The notes: generated by a model from the letters alone, not told the origin. Positions 39,237 through 49,589 are shown, counted from the first letter of the stretch. The stretch is DNA of 64,000 nucleotides from a beta proteobacterium MWH-UniP1 (GCA_036362785.1 CP143625.1:807401-871400); one strand, 5' to 3'. A program made the numbers and translations.

Positions 39237-39901
39237 TGACCAACACCTTCAGCAAATGGTTTGGTGGGGCACTGATCCTGGTAACCCTGGTGTCAGGCAC
39301 GGTGTCAGACACCGTGCAGGCGCAGTCGGTCGCGGTGGATCGCATGATCGAGAGTCTTGCGTCGACTCAGACATTGAGCGCCGATTTTTCTCAGACCACG
39401 GCGGCAAAATCTGCCCGGGTGCGTCAGTCTTCGGGAACGTTTTGGATGGCTAAGCCTGGCATGCTGCGTTGGGAAATTAAAAAACCATACGCACAACTGC
39501 AAATCCTAAATGACAAAGAGTTCTGGGTGTTTGATCCGGATTTGGCCCAGGCATCGGTTCGGCCCGTGGCCGCAGCGAGTCTTACAGGGATTGCGGCGCT
39601 TTTACTAAACAGCAATACATTGACACGCGAGCAGCTATTGGAGCGCTACGAGTTTTCCGACGCCGGGCAGCGTGATGGCTTGACCTGGATTGGGGTGGCG
39701 CCTAAAAAACCGGAGCCAGGTATCAAGCGGTTGGCCGTGGGTATGGATGCCGATGCGCAGTTGCGCAAGTTTGAAATTACCGACAGCCTGGATCAAATCA
39801 CCCGAGTCGATTTAATCAGGATTTTTAAAAACGGCACCATTGATCCAAAGCTCTTTCAATTTTCAGTGCCTGCTGGCGTGAGTGTGTTGCGCGCACCGTG
39901 A
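39233..39901 (+). CDS. lolA: outer-membrane lipoprotein carrier protein LolA
   Basis: A 222-residue periplasmic chaperone carrying lipoproteins from LolCDE to LolB. The signal peptide [23 protein letters not shown] is followed by [28 protein letters not shown] and [11 protein letters not shown], all typical of LolA. The signal-peptide end is unusual: SGTVSDTV is encoded by the same palindromic repeat found in hemX and lpd, apparently inserted just before the cleavage site. Two ATGs (39233, 39236) are possible starts. Confidence 0.93.
   Translation: MMTNTFSKWFGGALILVTLVSGTVSDTVQAQSVAVDRMIESLASTQTLSADFSQTTAAKSARVRQSSGTFWMAKPGMLRWEIKKPYAQLQILNDKEFWVFDPDLAQASVRPVAAASLTGIAALLLNSNTLTREQLLERYEFSDAGQRDGLTWIGVAPKKPEPGIKRLAVGMDADAQLRKFEITDSLDQITRVDLIRIFKNGTIDPKLFQFSVPAGVSVLRAP
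39289..39313 (+). repeat. palindromic repeat GGTGTCAGACACC with half-copy in lolA
   Basis: A partial copy GGTGTCAGGCAC (39289-39300) is followed directly by the full palindrome GGTGTCAGACACC (39301-39313), read as VSGTVSDT. The 21 nt at 39293-39313 match 28828-28848 in hemX exactly. Confidence 0.75.
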
Positions 39902-39944
39902 AGTTGGTTCGCGGTATTCACTTGGGCTTTCCTTCAACTTAGAC

Positions 39945-42561
<2,617 letters not shown>

Positions 42562-42585
42562 TTCGCGCTCGCATTTCGAGATCGC

Positions 42586-42676
<91 letters not shown>

Positions 42677-42680
42677 TCCA

Positions 42681-42718
42681 AAAAAAGCCTTTAAGATCAA
42701 TGACTTAAGGGCTTTTTT
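42681..42718 (+). terminator. intrinsic terminator just inside the element, after tRNA-Ser
   Basis: AAAAAGCCTTTAAG (from 42682) pairs with CTTAAGGGCTTTTT (to 42717) around an 8-nt loop, ending in a T-run. It belongs to the element and would end serS-tRNA-Ser transcription before int. Confidence 0.8.
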
Positions 42719-42727
42719 GCTTTTGGG

Positions 42728-42747
42728 TGGTAGCACAACTGGTAGCA
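42728..42747 (+). repeat. integrase arm-type direct repeats, left end
   Basis: TGGTAGCACAACTGGTAGCA: two copies of TGGTAGCA at a 12-bp period. The same pair with a different spacer is at 48678-48697, inside the other end. It directly abuts the integrase start, so bound integrase could repress its own gene. Confidence 0.7.
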
Positions 42748-42751
42748 AAAC

Positions 42752-44053
42752 GTGCTCAACATACCCGTCTATCTCCGTGGCAGTACTTACTATCTACACA
42801 TTCGCATTGGTAATAAACAGTTCAAGAAATCCCTTGATACCGGAAAGAAAAAAATCGCCAAAATAAGAGCGATACACCTCTTAGGGCAACTGATGGCAAA
42901 GCAACCTTTTGATATCAACAGCATTAATCTGAAGGAAACCAAATCCTTTGAGATAGACCTGCAAAGGGGGATTCTTAAAAGTGATGGACCCGAGGACCAC
43001 CAACGAATGATGGAAGCCTTGGGGGTTCTGAAAAGCATTCACAAAGCCCCTAAAACAGAAGAGCAGGACCTAAAACCTACCGCCACCAAAAAACAAGGAC
43101 TGACTGTTCCCCAGGTGGTAGATAAGTTATTTTTGCTAAAAAAAGACCTGAAGGAAGCAACACGGATTTCTTACGGAAATACTGCAAAAGAATTCTCCAC
43201 GTTCCTCAAAAATCCTTTGGTCTTTGAAGTCCAGCCAAGTGATATCACCCGCTATCAAGAATATCTTGCAGAGGAAATAAAGGTCCCAGGTAAAGAGAAA
43301 AAGGCAAACAGCACCCGGACCATTGACAACAAAATCTCCGCTTTAAGAACGATTTTTAATTTTGCAATCACACAGGGCTACTCAAACGGGGCTAATCCAG
43401 CCCAAAACCGTCAGTTAATGAGTAGCAAAAAACGAAAGCAAAGCAATGGCTATGCAATTTTTGAATTAGACGAAATTAAATCTCTGTATCACTCGGATTA
43501 TTTCAAAGAGCAGAAACAGAAGGACCCTGACTATTACTGGGTGCTTATGTTGGGCATTCACACAGGGTGCAGGATTTCAGAAATTACAGGGCTAAAAGCA
43601 ACGCAGTTCAAGAAAACAGATTCCGGAGTGAATTACATACAAATCAGGGATAGCAAAACTTCTGCAGGCATAAGGTCGGTACCAATACCGGATGAATTGC
43701 TTCAGTCCGGCTTGGCTGATTTTATTAAAGACAAAGACCAGCTCTTCAAGTACACCTTAAGGCTTGGGAGAGGGTCTGGGAATGCTGTAGGAAAAAAGTT
43801 TAAACGACACTTGGAGACTGTAGGAATTACCCGAGACAAGCTTGTCTTTCACTCAATTCGTAAGTTCGTAAACGATTTCTTAAAACAAAATGGGATTCCG
43901 TACGAAGTCCGTTGTCAGTTTATTGGGCACGAGATTGAAGATATTAACAACCGTGTCTATGCCAAAGACTTCAATGTGGAACAAATTGCATTGGCGTTAG
44001 ACTTATTAAAAAAGGAATGGCAAATCATTTCAGGGCTTTCAGTAAAGGGCTAG
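42752..44053 (+). CDS. int: tyrosine-type site-specific integrase
   Basis: A 433-residue phage-type integrase. An N-terminal arm-binding region (about 1-60, YLRGSTYYLHIRIGNKQFKKSL) precedes a SAM-like core-binding domain (about 110-215) and a catalytic domain with Arg274 (TGCRISEI), His367 and Arg370 (HSIRKF), His393 (GHEIED) and nucleophile Tyr403 (NNRVYAKDF). All catalytic residues are present. The start is GTG with no clear Shine-Dalgarno, 76 bp from the tRNA. It should catalyse integration and excision between the att sites; no excisionase gene is recognisable in the element. Confidence 0.93.
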   Translation: MLNIPVYLRGSTYYLHIRIGNKQFKKSLDTGKKKIAKIRAIHLLGQLMAKQPFDINSINLKETKSFEIDLQRGILKSDGPEDHQRMMEALGVLKSIHKAPKTEEQDLKPTATKKQGLTVPQVVDKLFLLKKDLKEATRISYGNTAKEFSTFLKNPLVFEVQPSDITRYQEYLAEEIKVPGKEKKANSTRTIDNKISALRTIFNFAITQGYSNGANPAQNRQLMSSKKRKQSNGYAIFELDEIKSLYHSDYFKEQKQKDPDYYWVLMLGIHTGCRISEITGLKATQFKKTDSGVNYIQIRDSKTSAGIRSVPIPDELLQSGLADFIKDKDQLFKYTLRLGRGSGNAVGKKFKRHLETVGITRDKLVFHSIRKFVNDFLKQNGIPYEVRCQFIGHEIEDINNRVYAKDFNVEQIALALDLLKKEWQIISGLSVKG

Positions 44054-44111
44054 TTAATCGGTATAGGAAGAATGTCTGATAGCGTTTTTTTACCGGATTC
44101 GCGAAACTGAA

Positions 44112-44124
44112 AGCTTCAGAAGCT
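44112..44124. promoter_or_regulatory. palindrome upstream of the methyltransferase gene
   Basis: AGCTTCAGAAGCT is a perfect dyad around a central A, 25 bp upstream of the methyltransferase ATG. Position and symmetry suit an operator or a methylation-sensing site for R-M control. No separate controller gene is seen, so the binder is unknown. Confidence 0.4.
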
Positions 44125-44149
44125 GACCAAACAATAGAATTAGACTTAA

Positions 44150-45427
44150 ATGACAAACAGAACAAAATTCGAAGTAACGAGAGGAAGGCCCATAGGGATA
44201 GATTTATTCGCCGGGGCAGGTGGAATGTCTTTGGGGTTTGAGCAAGCAGGTTTTGACATAGTTGCTGCAGTAGAAATTGACCCGATTCACTGCGCAGTAC
44301 ACGAATACAACTTTCCATACTGTAAAACAATCTGCGCGAGCGTAACGGATTTGACGGGAACTCAGATTAGAGCGCTAGCCGGAATTGGAGATAAAGAAAT
44401 TGACGTTGTATTTGGGGGGGCGCCGTGCCAAGGATTTTCGTTGATAGGGAAAAGGGCGCTTGACGACCCAAGAAACTCGTTGGTTTATCACTATGTACGA
44501 ATAGTTAAGCAACTATCGCCAAAATATTTTGTCTTTGAAAATGTCAAGGGCTTGACGGTTGGAAAACACAGGCAGTTTTTGCTGGAAATTATTGAGGCGT
44601 TAGGTCGAGCTGGGTACGATGTGCTGGCGGACTACAAAGTACTAAATGCCGCTGATTTTGAAGTACCCCAAGACAGAAAGCGATTATTTTTATTGGGTGC
44701 AAGAAAGGGTCAAAAACTTCCAGCGTATCCAAAACCAACGGGTTCGGTAACTGTTGCTGAGGCTATTCTGGATTTACCAAATGCCGATGATTTTCCTCAA
44801 TTGTTAGCCACTGACACAGTTAAGGTAAGGTACAAATCAAAGTCTGTTTACTCAAAACAGATGAGGGGTGAAATAACTGAAAATCTAGATTTTAGTTACT
44901 TAAGACAGTTTGACCCTAATCTTTTGACTTCCAGCTTTCGTACAGAGCACACTGACATATCTCGGTCACGGTTTTCAAAAACAGAACCTGGAAAAGTTGA
45001 ACCGGTTAGTAGATTTCTTAAGCTAGACCCAAGTGGGGTTTGCAACACATTACGAGCAGGGACGGGTAGTGATAGGGGGGCGTTTACTTCTCCAAGACCC
45101 ATACATCCAAATTACCCGAGGGTTATCACAGTAAGGGAGGCGGCACGATTGCATTCATATCCTGATTGGTTCCGCTTTCATATCACCAAGTGGCATGGAT
45201 TTAGGCAGATAGGGAACTCTGTTCCGCCACGGTTGGGAAGAGCTGTGGCGAGTTCAATAATATCAGCGCTTGGCCGTAAGCCCTCAAAACCTTCTCGTGT
45301 CTTAAATACAGGAGATGAGGCGCTTTTGACTTTTGTGATGTCAGAAGCAGCGGAGTTTTATACCGTCTCAAAAACCGTTATTCCGCAGCGACAGAGAAAA
45401 ATATCTTCGGGGGCTACAAGTGGCTAA
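44150..45427 (+). CDS. DNA (cytosine-5)-methyltransferase of a type II R-M system
   Basis: A 425-residue C5-methyltransferase. Motif I IDLFAGAGGMSLGFEQAG (about residues 17-34), motif IV FGGAPCQGFS with catalytic Cys93, motif VI ENVKG, motif VIII QDRKRLFLLGAR, and motif X RQIGNSVPPRLG are all present, with a variable target-recognition region between VIII and X. It would protect the element's and host's DNA from the partner nuclease. The recognition site cannot be read from sequence. The 3' end overlaps the endonuclease start by 8 bp. Confidence 0.95.
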   Translation: MTNRTKFEVTRGRPIGIDLFAGAGGMSLGFEQAGFDIVAAVEIDPIHCAVHEYNFPYCKTICASVTDLTGTQIRALAGIGDKEIDVVFGGAPCQGFSLIGKRALDDPRNSLVYHYVRIVKQLSPKYFVFENVKGLTVGKHRQFLLEIIEALGRAGYDVLADYKVLNAADFEVPQDRKRLFLLGARKGQKLPAYPKPTGSVTVAEAILDLPNADDFPQLLATDTVKVRYKSKSVYSKQMRGEITENLDFSYLRQFDPNLLTSSFRTEHTDISRSRFSKTEPGKVEPVSRFLKLDPSGVCNTLRAGTGSDRGAFTSPRPIHPNYPRVITVREAARLHSYPDWFRFHITKWHGFRQIGNSVPPRLGRAVASSIISALGRKPSKPSRVLNTGDEALLTFVMSEAAEFYTVSKTVIPQRQRKISSGATSG

Positions 45428-46211
45428 GAAATCAGCAAACCGATATGAGTTGCTAATTGAAAAAATCTTTCAAAATCATTACAAAAAACAAGCAACCTTT
45501 GAGTTTGCGCGCTCTGAGATTGAGACAGAAGCAGCGAATCTCAAGGTTACATTGCCCAAGAATTTAGGCGACTTAATCTATTCTTTCAGATATCGGAATC
45601 CGTTGCCAAAAAGTATCTCTGCCACTGCGCCAAAGGGACAAGAATGGATTATTGAGGCGGCAGGACGAGCGAGGTACGCTTTCAAGCTTGTTAAGATAAA
45701 TCGTATTCTTCCGAATAATAATTTGGTGACTGTAAAGGTCCCAGATTCAACGCCAGAAATTATTAATGCTTACGCACAGGGGGACGAGCAGGCTCTTCTG
45801 GCAAAAGTTCGTTACAACCGGTTGATTGATATCTTCCTAGGGATTGCGACCTACTCATTACAGAACCATCTCAGAACCACTGTAAAGGGAATAGGCCAAA
45901 TAGAGATAGATGAGATATATGTTGGCGTGGATCGGCAGGGCAGACAATACGTAATTCCTGTTCAAGCAAAGGGAGGGGCGGATCAGTTGTCAGTGGTGCA
46001 AACCAGACAGGATATTGAGTGTTGCAAAGAAAAGTTCTCAGCATTAATTTGCAGGCCCGTATCAGCACAGTTTTTAGACGACAATCGAATTGCCCTCTTT
46101 GAATTAACAATAGAAAACGATTTGGTAAAAGTCGTTGAAGAGCGCCACTATAAATTAACAGCTGCTGAGGAAATTACGGTCCAAGACCTCGAAAAGTATG
46201 CCAACAGATAG
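45420..46211 (+). CDS. type II restriction endonuclease, partner of the C5-methyltransferase
   Basis: A 263-residue protein starting with GTG inside the methyltransferase 3' end. It belongs to a conserved family found next to C5-methyltransferases: PKNLGDLIYSFRYRNPLP, DEQALLAKVRYNRLIDIFLGIATYSLQNHLRTT (read in parts), and a PD-(D/E)XK-like core EIDEIYVGVD (Glu162, Asp164, Glu165) followed by VIPVQAKGG (Gln182, Lys184). The [D/E]...QxK arrangement fits a metal-dependent nuclease. Order methylase-first and coupled translation are typical for safe R-M establishment. The cleavage site is unknown; the family recognition is from memory. Confidence 0.82.
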   Translation: MAKKSANRYELLIEKIFQNHYKKQATFEFARSEIETEAANLKVTLPKNLGDLIYSFRYRNPLPKSISATAPKGQEWIIEAAGRARYAFKLVKINRILPNNNLVTVKVPDSTPEIINAYAQGDEQALLAKVRYNRLIDIFLGIATYSLQNHLRTTVKGIGQIEIDEIYVGVDRQGRQYVIPVQAKGGADQLSVVQTRQDIECCKEKFSALICRPVSAQFLDDNRIALFELTIENDLVKVVEERHYKLTAAEEITVQDLEKYANR

Positions 46212-46730
46212 TTCACCCTTGACTATTGCAAATTTTCTTGTAACTTAAAAAGTGAGCGTTCTAAATGTCCTTTGTGTTTGTGCACTTTGACACTCTTCAG
46301 CGCTCAGCTACTAGCAAGTTAAATGTTGAAGGCGGAGAGTAAACAAAACTGGCAACCTGCAAAAGCAGTCTCCTCATAACGAACTAGAGCAATGGCTATA
46401 GCAACAAAGAGAAATCAATGTTGTGAAAGTGGTAGAAGAGGGAGAGCAAACCACCAAACGAAGGCGAAATCTGGACCGTGCTCAATGGGGTTTTGGAACC
46501 CTGAACCAGAAAGCAACTTAATCCAAAAATATAGTTGCCCGTTTATAGGTGAGATAACCGAGAAATGGCTAAGCAGGTCCTTGAATGAACAGCATTCAGG
46601 GAAAGGAAAAAGCTTTCCAAAAACGGTGAGCTATTCCGGGTACACCAAGAGCAAAAACCAAAGAAAAAACCAAGATAAATTGGGCCGAAGGCTTGATTGC
46701 CTTTGGCAACCCAAAAAAACGTAAGAATAG

Positions 46731-46766
46731 AAAAAATGGACGGCGGGGGATATTCCGTCTTTTTTC
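46731..46766 (+). terminator. terminator-like hairpin upstream of mobC promoter
   Basis: GACGG (46739-46743), 11-nt loop, CCGTC (46755-46759), then TTTTTT (46760-46765), with an A-run on the other side. Short stem, so moderate. Confidence 0.5.
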
Positions 46767-46773
46767 CAATCTC

Positions 46774-46801
46774 TTGACTTCTGATTTTAATTTTGTATGT
46801 A
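46774..46801 (+). promoter_or_regulatory. sigma70-like promoter for mobC-mobA
   Basis: TTGACT (46774-46779) and TATGTA (46796-46801) at 16-bp spacing, about 110 bp before the mobC ATG. The transcript leader would include both inverted repeats. Confidence 0.5.
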
Positions 46802-46843
46802 CAGAAGAAGCGGTTGGAACTCCTAAGCGAGGTTAACCATTCA

Positions 46844-46895
46844 AGGAACAGTTGTTCCTGATTGGTACTCGTTCAAGGGTGCCCTAGCCCTTGAA
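46844..46895. repeat. two inverted repeats upstream of mobC
   Basis: AGGAACAGTTGTTCCT (46844-46859) is a perfect 6-bp stem with a 4-nt loop. TTCAAGGG / CCCTTGAA (46872-46879 / 46888-46895) is a perfect 8-bp stem with loop TGCCCTAG. They lie 16 bp or less from the mobC start and may be oriT arms, relaxosome binding sites or mRNA hairpins. Confidence 0.6.
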
Positions 46896-46910
46896 TAGAA
46901 AAGGAGTGTT

Positions 46911-47303
46911 ATGGAAAAAAGAGAAAAAGTATCCACTGGTCAGTCCGGTGCTGACCAGAACCAGTATGTCAGGACCAAGACAATAAAGTTTTTGTGTACC
47001 GAAGAAGAGCAAAATCAAATTACGGAACTAGCTCACCAAATGGGCTACAAGACCGTAGCACAGTATGTGAGAGAAAAAGCCCTTGCTAATCTTGAGCAAG
47101 ACCACCCAAAGGCCGTTAGGAATGCATTGTACAAATGCTTCACAGCTCTAAACCGTATTGGCAACAACATTAACCAGATTTCTAGGCTACTCAATTATGG
47201 GGTTGAAGTGGATAGGGCTACTTATGGAGCTATGAAAGATATCAAGCGAATGGCTTATGACCTTTTGGAGGAGGCAAAAAAGGGAAACTGGGAGCAGAAG
47301 TGA
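46911..47303 (+). CDS. mobC: MobC-family mobilization accessory protein
   Basis: A 130-residue protein. After a polar N-terminus, RTKTIKFLCTEEEQNQITELAHQMGYKTVAQYVREKAL has the ribbon-helix-helix pattern of relaxosome proteins, followed by the MobC domain hallmark ALNRIGNNINQISRLLNYG (about residues 82-100). MobC proteins bind oriT and help the relaxase open DNA strands. SD AAGGAG precedes the ATG. Its stop overlaps the relaxase GTG (GTGA), as in ColE1 mbeC-mbeA. Confidence 0.88.
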   Translation: MEKREKVSTGQSGADQNQYVRTKTIKFLCTEEEQNQITELAHQMGYKTVAQYVREKALANLEQDHPKAVRNALYKCFTALNRIGNNINQISRLLNYGVEVDRATYGAMKDIKRMAYDLLEEAKKGNWEQK

Positions 47304-48649
47304 TAGTCCGTTTTTTCAAAACTGGCACCTCAAATGGTGAAGCCCCAATTAATTATTTGCTAAGAGCGAAGAATCATAACGGTGAACCAAGAGCCGAAAC
47401 TCCAGAAATTATTGAAGGTACTCCAGGGCTGACGATTGACATTATTAACAGCATCCACAGAAAGCATAAGTACAGTAGTGGCTGTATTGCCTTCAGACCG
47501 GAGGAGCAACCTACAAGAGAGCAGATTCACCAGATTGTTGAAAACTTTAAATTGGTGGTTGCTCCTAACTTATCACCGGATAGCATCAATAGTCTTTTTG
47601 TGCTTCACAGGGACAAACCCAATCCTAAAACAGGTTTTGCTGGTTTTCATATCCATTTCATTTTGCCAATGGTGCAACTGACCGGGAGAAATGCTGGAAG
47701 GAGGTGGAATCCACACCCGCCAGGAAAAGAGAGCATTGAAATAATGAGTCTTTTCACCAGTATCACTAACCACCAGTACGGCTGGAAACAGGTTCAGCCC
47801 AACCCTTTGAGAGTTAATGTTTCCAGCTTCTGGAAAAAGGTGGAGGGTAAACCCATCACCAGAAAAGCTGAGTTATTACAGCAAGAACTCCAAATTGCTA
47901 TTACATCAGGCCAGATTAAAAGTCGTAAACAACTTTCCAACTTTCTAGCCGACACACTTGGAATGGAAATCACAAGAAAAGGGGTGGATTACCTTTCGGT
48001 GAGATTTCCTGGAACAGGAAAAGCAATCAGGTTGAAGGGACCAATGTTTGGTGCTGACACCAATTTTGAAAAATTGCAGACAGCAACTGTTCAAAAAAAT
48101 AAGGCCATTAGTCTTACAGAAAGTGACTATCAAACCAAAACACACAGGCTCTCTGAACTATTAAGTAAAAGAGGCCAAATGCTGACCGACTCAGCAATCA
48201 GAAAAACAAAATTTGAGGAGATTAAGTATGATAAACAGTCAATCAGAAACACCAGCAGAAAAACCACAGTCAGAAGACCTAAGCCTTCTAGAGAGCCTGC
48301 TTCAATCCGACGTGGAGCAAAAGCAAGCCATTCTCCACACTCAGCAGGTTCTTTATGGGGTGATGGAGCACTTGGGAATGATTCAAAAGAAACCCGAGCC
48401 CTTTTGTCCACTAACCCCGGAACAGGTGAAAGAGAGAATATTATTGTTAAGAAACCAAACCCACAGCCAAGGCCAGGGGGAGGGGCAGTTTGGTTCGGCA
48501 AAACCCCAACCACTTCAGCCGAAATAGACGACCAAATCCGTCAGCTATCTATTGCATTAAGTCAGGCTTCAGATTCTGGGTACAGGGAGATTCAGGACCA
48601 CATAAATCGGTTGGTTGGCAAAAAGGAGAACCTACCTAAGCCCAAATAA
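47300..48649 (+). CDS. mobA: relaxase (MobA/MbeA-like mobilization nuclease)
   Basis: A 449-residue relaxase starting at GTG inside the mobC stop. The opening MIVRFFKTGTSNGEAPINYLL and YSSGCIAFRPEEQPT resemble ColE1-type MbeA relaxases. The metal site is probably His103 (LFVLHRDKP) with His117 and His119 in GFAGFHIHFILP; MbeA itself has an HEN triad at this place, so this is the HxH version. The catalytic Tyr is not certain (Tyr19 in INYLL is a candidate). The C-terminal third is Pro/Ser/Arg-rich and hosts another gene in a different frame. Confidence 0.88.
   Translation: MIVRFFKTGTSNGEAPINYLLRAKNHNGEPRAETPEIIEGTPGLTIDIINSIHRKHKYSSGCIAFRPEEQPTREQIHQIVENFKLVVAPNLSPDSINSLFVLHRDKPNPKTGFAGFHIHFILPMVQLTGRNAGRRWNPHPPGKESIEIMSLFTSITNHQYGWKQVQPNPLRVNVSSFWKKVEGKPITRKAELLQQELQIAITSGQIKSRKQLSNFLADTLGMEITRKGVDYLSVRFPGTGKAIRLKGPMFGADTNFEKLQTATVQKNKAISLTESDYQTKTHRLSELLSKRGQMLTDSAIRKTKFEEIKYDKQSIRNTSRKTTVRRPKPSREPASIRRGAKASHSPHSAGSLWGDGALGNDSKETRALLSTNPGTGERENIIVKKPNPQPRPGGGAVWFGKTPTTSAEIDDQIRQLSIALSQASDSGYREIQDHINRLVGKKENLPKPK
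48228..48527 (+). CDS. nested gene inside the relaxase, 99 residues, function unknown
   Basis: An ORF wholly inside mobA in another frame. GAGGAG (48215-48220) lies 7 nt upstream of its ATG, a better ribosome site than that of most genes here. The product MINSQSETPAEKPQSED..., with LLESLLQSDVEQKQAILHTQQVLYGVMEHLGMIQKK, is acidic then helical and has a Gln/Pro tail. ColE1 carries mbeB and mbeD nested in the same part of mbeA, so this is a positional analogue; I see no clear sequence similarity. The relaxase frame here is low-complexity, which fits constraint by a second gene. Confidence 0.7.
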   Translation: MINSQSETPAEKPQSEDLSLLESLLQSDVEQKQAILHTQQVLYGVMEHLGMIQKKPEPFCPLTPEQVKERILLLRNQTHSQGQGEGQFGSAKPQPLQPK

Positions 48650-48677
48650 TTTAGGACTTGGCCCCAGAGAATGGGGC

Positions 48678-48697
48678 TGGTAGCATTCCTGGTAGCA
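48678..48697 (+). repeat. integrase arm-type direct repeats, right end
   Basis: TGGTAGCATTCCTGGTAGCA: same two TGGTAGCA units at a 12-bp period as at 42728-42747, same orientation. Lies 75 bp inside attR. Confidence 0.7.
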
Positions 48698-48753
48698 GAA
48701 AAAAAGAGATTTTTAACCCCAACCCCTACCAAACCCAGGGCTGGTGCGGGTTA

Positions 48754-48789
48754 GCGGAGAGTGTCAGGTTTGTCCCACCCTCTCCGCCA
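48754..48789 (+). other. tRNA-Ser-like miniature at the right end of the element
   Basis: GCGGAGAGTGTCAG (48754-48767) resembles the tRNA-Ser 5' end with its two preceding bases (GCGGAGAGGTGGCAG) and is followed after a few bases by the true 3' end. GCGGAGAG pairs with CTCTCCGC (48780-48787). It looks like a collapsed tRNA copy with the middle deleted, or a fortuitous stem around the att core. Confidence 0.4.
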
Positions 48790-48790
48790 A
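48773..48790 (+). other. attR core (18-bp direct repeat)
   Basis: Exact copy of 42659-42676. Past this point composition returns to that of the chromosome. Confidence 0.9.
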
Positions 48791-48820
48791 AATTACCTGT
48801 ACTAACTTGCTCATGGCCAC

Positions 48821-49417
48821 GTGAGCATGCCCGGAGCCCGCACTCGCGAACATGTGCTGTCCACCAAAGGAGCGACCTTGGATGCGGAAGGTCGGGCCAT
48901 GCTCGAAGAAGATCTGCGTTCTCCATGTACCGAAGAGATCGCCGTGTTCCAGGCGTTCTCCCGCATCATCAGGGAAGCTGGTAAGAAGTTCGTGGTCATG
49001 GACACCGCACCAACCGGACACACCTTGCTGCTGCTGGATGCCACGGGCGCCTATCACCGCGACATTGTGCGTCAGATGGGTGAGACCGGCGTCCACTTCA
49101 CCACGCCCATGATGCAATTGCAGGATCCCAAACAGACCAAGGTCTTGATCGTGACACTGGCGGAGACCACGCCGGTACTTGAAGCGGCTAACCTGCAGGA
49201 CGATCTTCGACGTGCGGGTATCGAGCCATGGGCCTGGGTCATTAACAACAGCCTGGCTGCCTGCGCACCCGCTTCACCTTTGCTGCGTCAGCGTGCCCTC
49301 AACGAGTTTCGAGAGATCGAAGCTGTTGCCACCCGGCACGCGCAGCGGTATGCGCTGGTGCCCTTGATGAAAAACGAACCAGTCGGTGTTGATCGTCTGC
49401 TGGACTTGGCGCTTTGA
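48821..49417 (+). pseudogene. arsA: arsA remnant (C-terminal part of arsenite-pump ATPase)
   Basis: The reading frame encodes the last third of ArsA: LDAEGRAMLEEDLRSPCTEE, the Switch II DTAPTGHTLLLLDATGAYHR, FTTPMMQLQDPKQTKVLIVTLAETTPVLEAANLQ and VINNSLAACAPASPLLRQRA (read in parts). Full ArsA has about 580 residues and two P-loops; here about 190 remain and both P-loops are gone. An in-frame stop lies at 48803 and ArsA-like sequence begins only near 48835. No arsB, arsC or arsR follows. It lies immediately beyond attR, so it adjoined tRNA-Ser before the element inserted. Confidence 0.85.
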
Positions 49418-49526
49418 TTCGCAGCGGGCACATGCCTCTTGTTTAGGTCTAACGAGCTTAATTTTTTGCGTTTACATCTAGTGTTGTGTAGTTAAAAGTC
49501 AGGAGTAAGATGAGGGACGTGCGGAG

Positions 49527-49554
49527 CGAGCCTTCTGGCGAGCGTCTAGGCTCG
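49527..49554 (+). promoter_or_regulatory. hairpin in the leader of the Gly-rich protein gene
   Basis: CGAGCCT (49527-49533) pairs with AGGCTCG (49548-49554) across a 14-nt loop, 36 bp before the ATG. Possibly a 5'UTR stability or control element; nothing more can be said. Confidence 0.35.
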
Positions 49555-49589
49555 AACTTCTCCTTTCAGACGCCTTTTGGAGATCAAAC

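Larger units (their letters stand above)
46212..46910. other. long non-coding region of the element, candidate oriT
   Basis: About 700 bp between the endonuclease and mobC without a convincing gene. It contains a terminator-like hairpin (46739-46765), a promoter (46774-46801) and two strong inverted repeats next to mobC (AGGAAC-N4-GTTCCT at 46844-46859, TTCAAGGG-N8-CCCTTGAA at 46872-46895). In mobilizable plasmids oriT lies directly upstream of mobC, so this is the natural place for the nick site. Confidence 0.5.

Noticed and set aside
46392..46724. 110-codon open frame in the element's long gap
   Set aside because: No ribosome site, no recognisable domain, poor codon pattern, and it ends in the terminator-like region before mobC; treated as non-coding.
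48658..48984. Open frame spanning attR
   Set aside because: It crosses the element junction and overlaps the arsA remnant in another frame; an accident of the junction.
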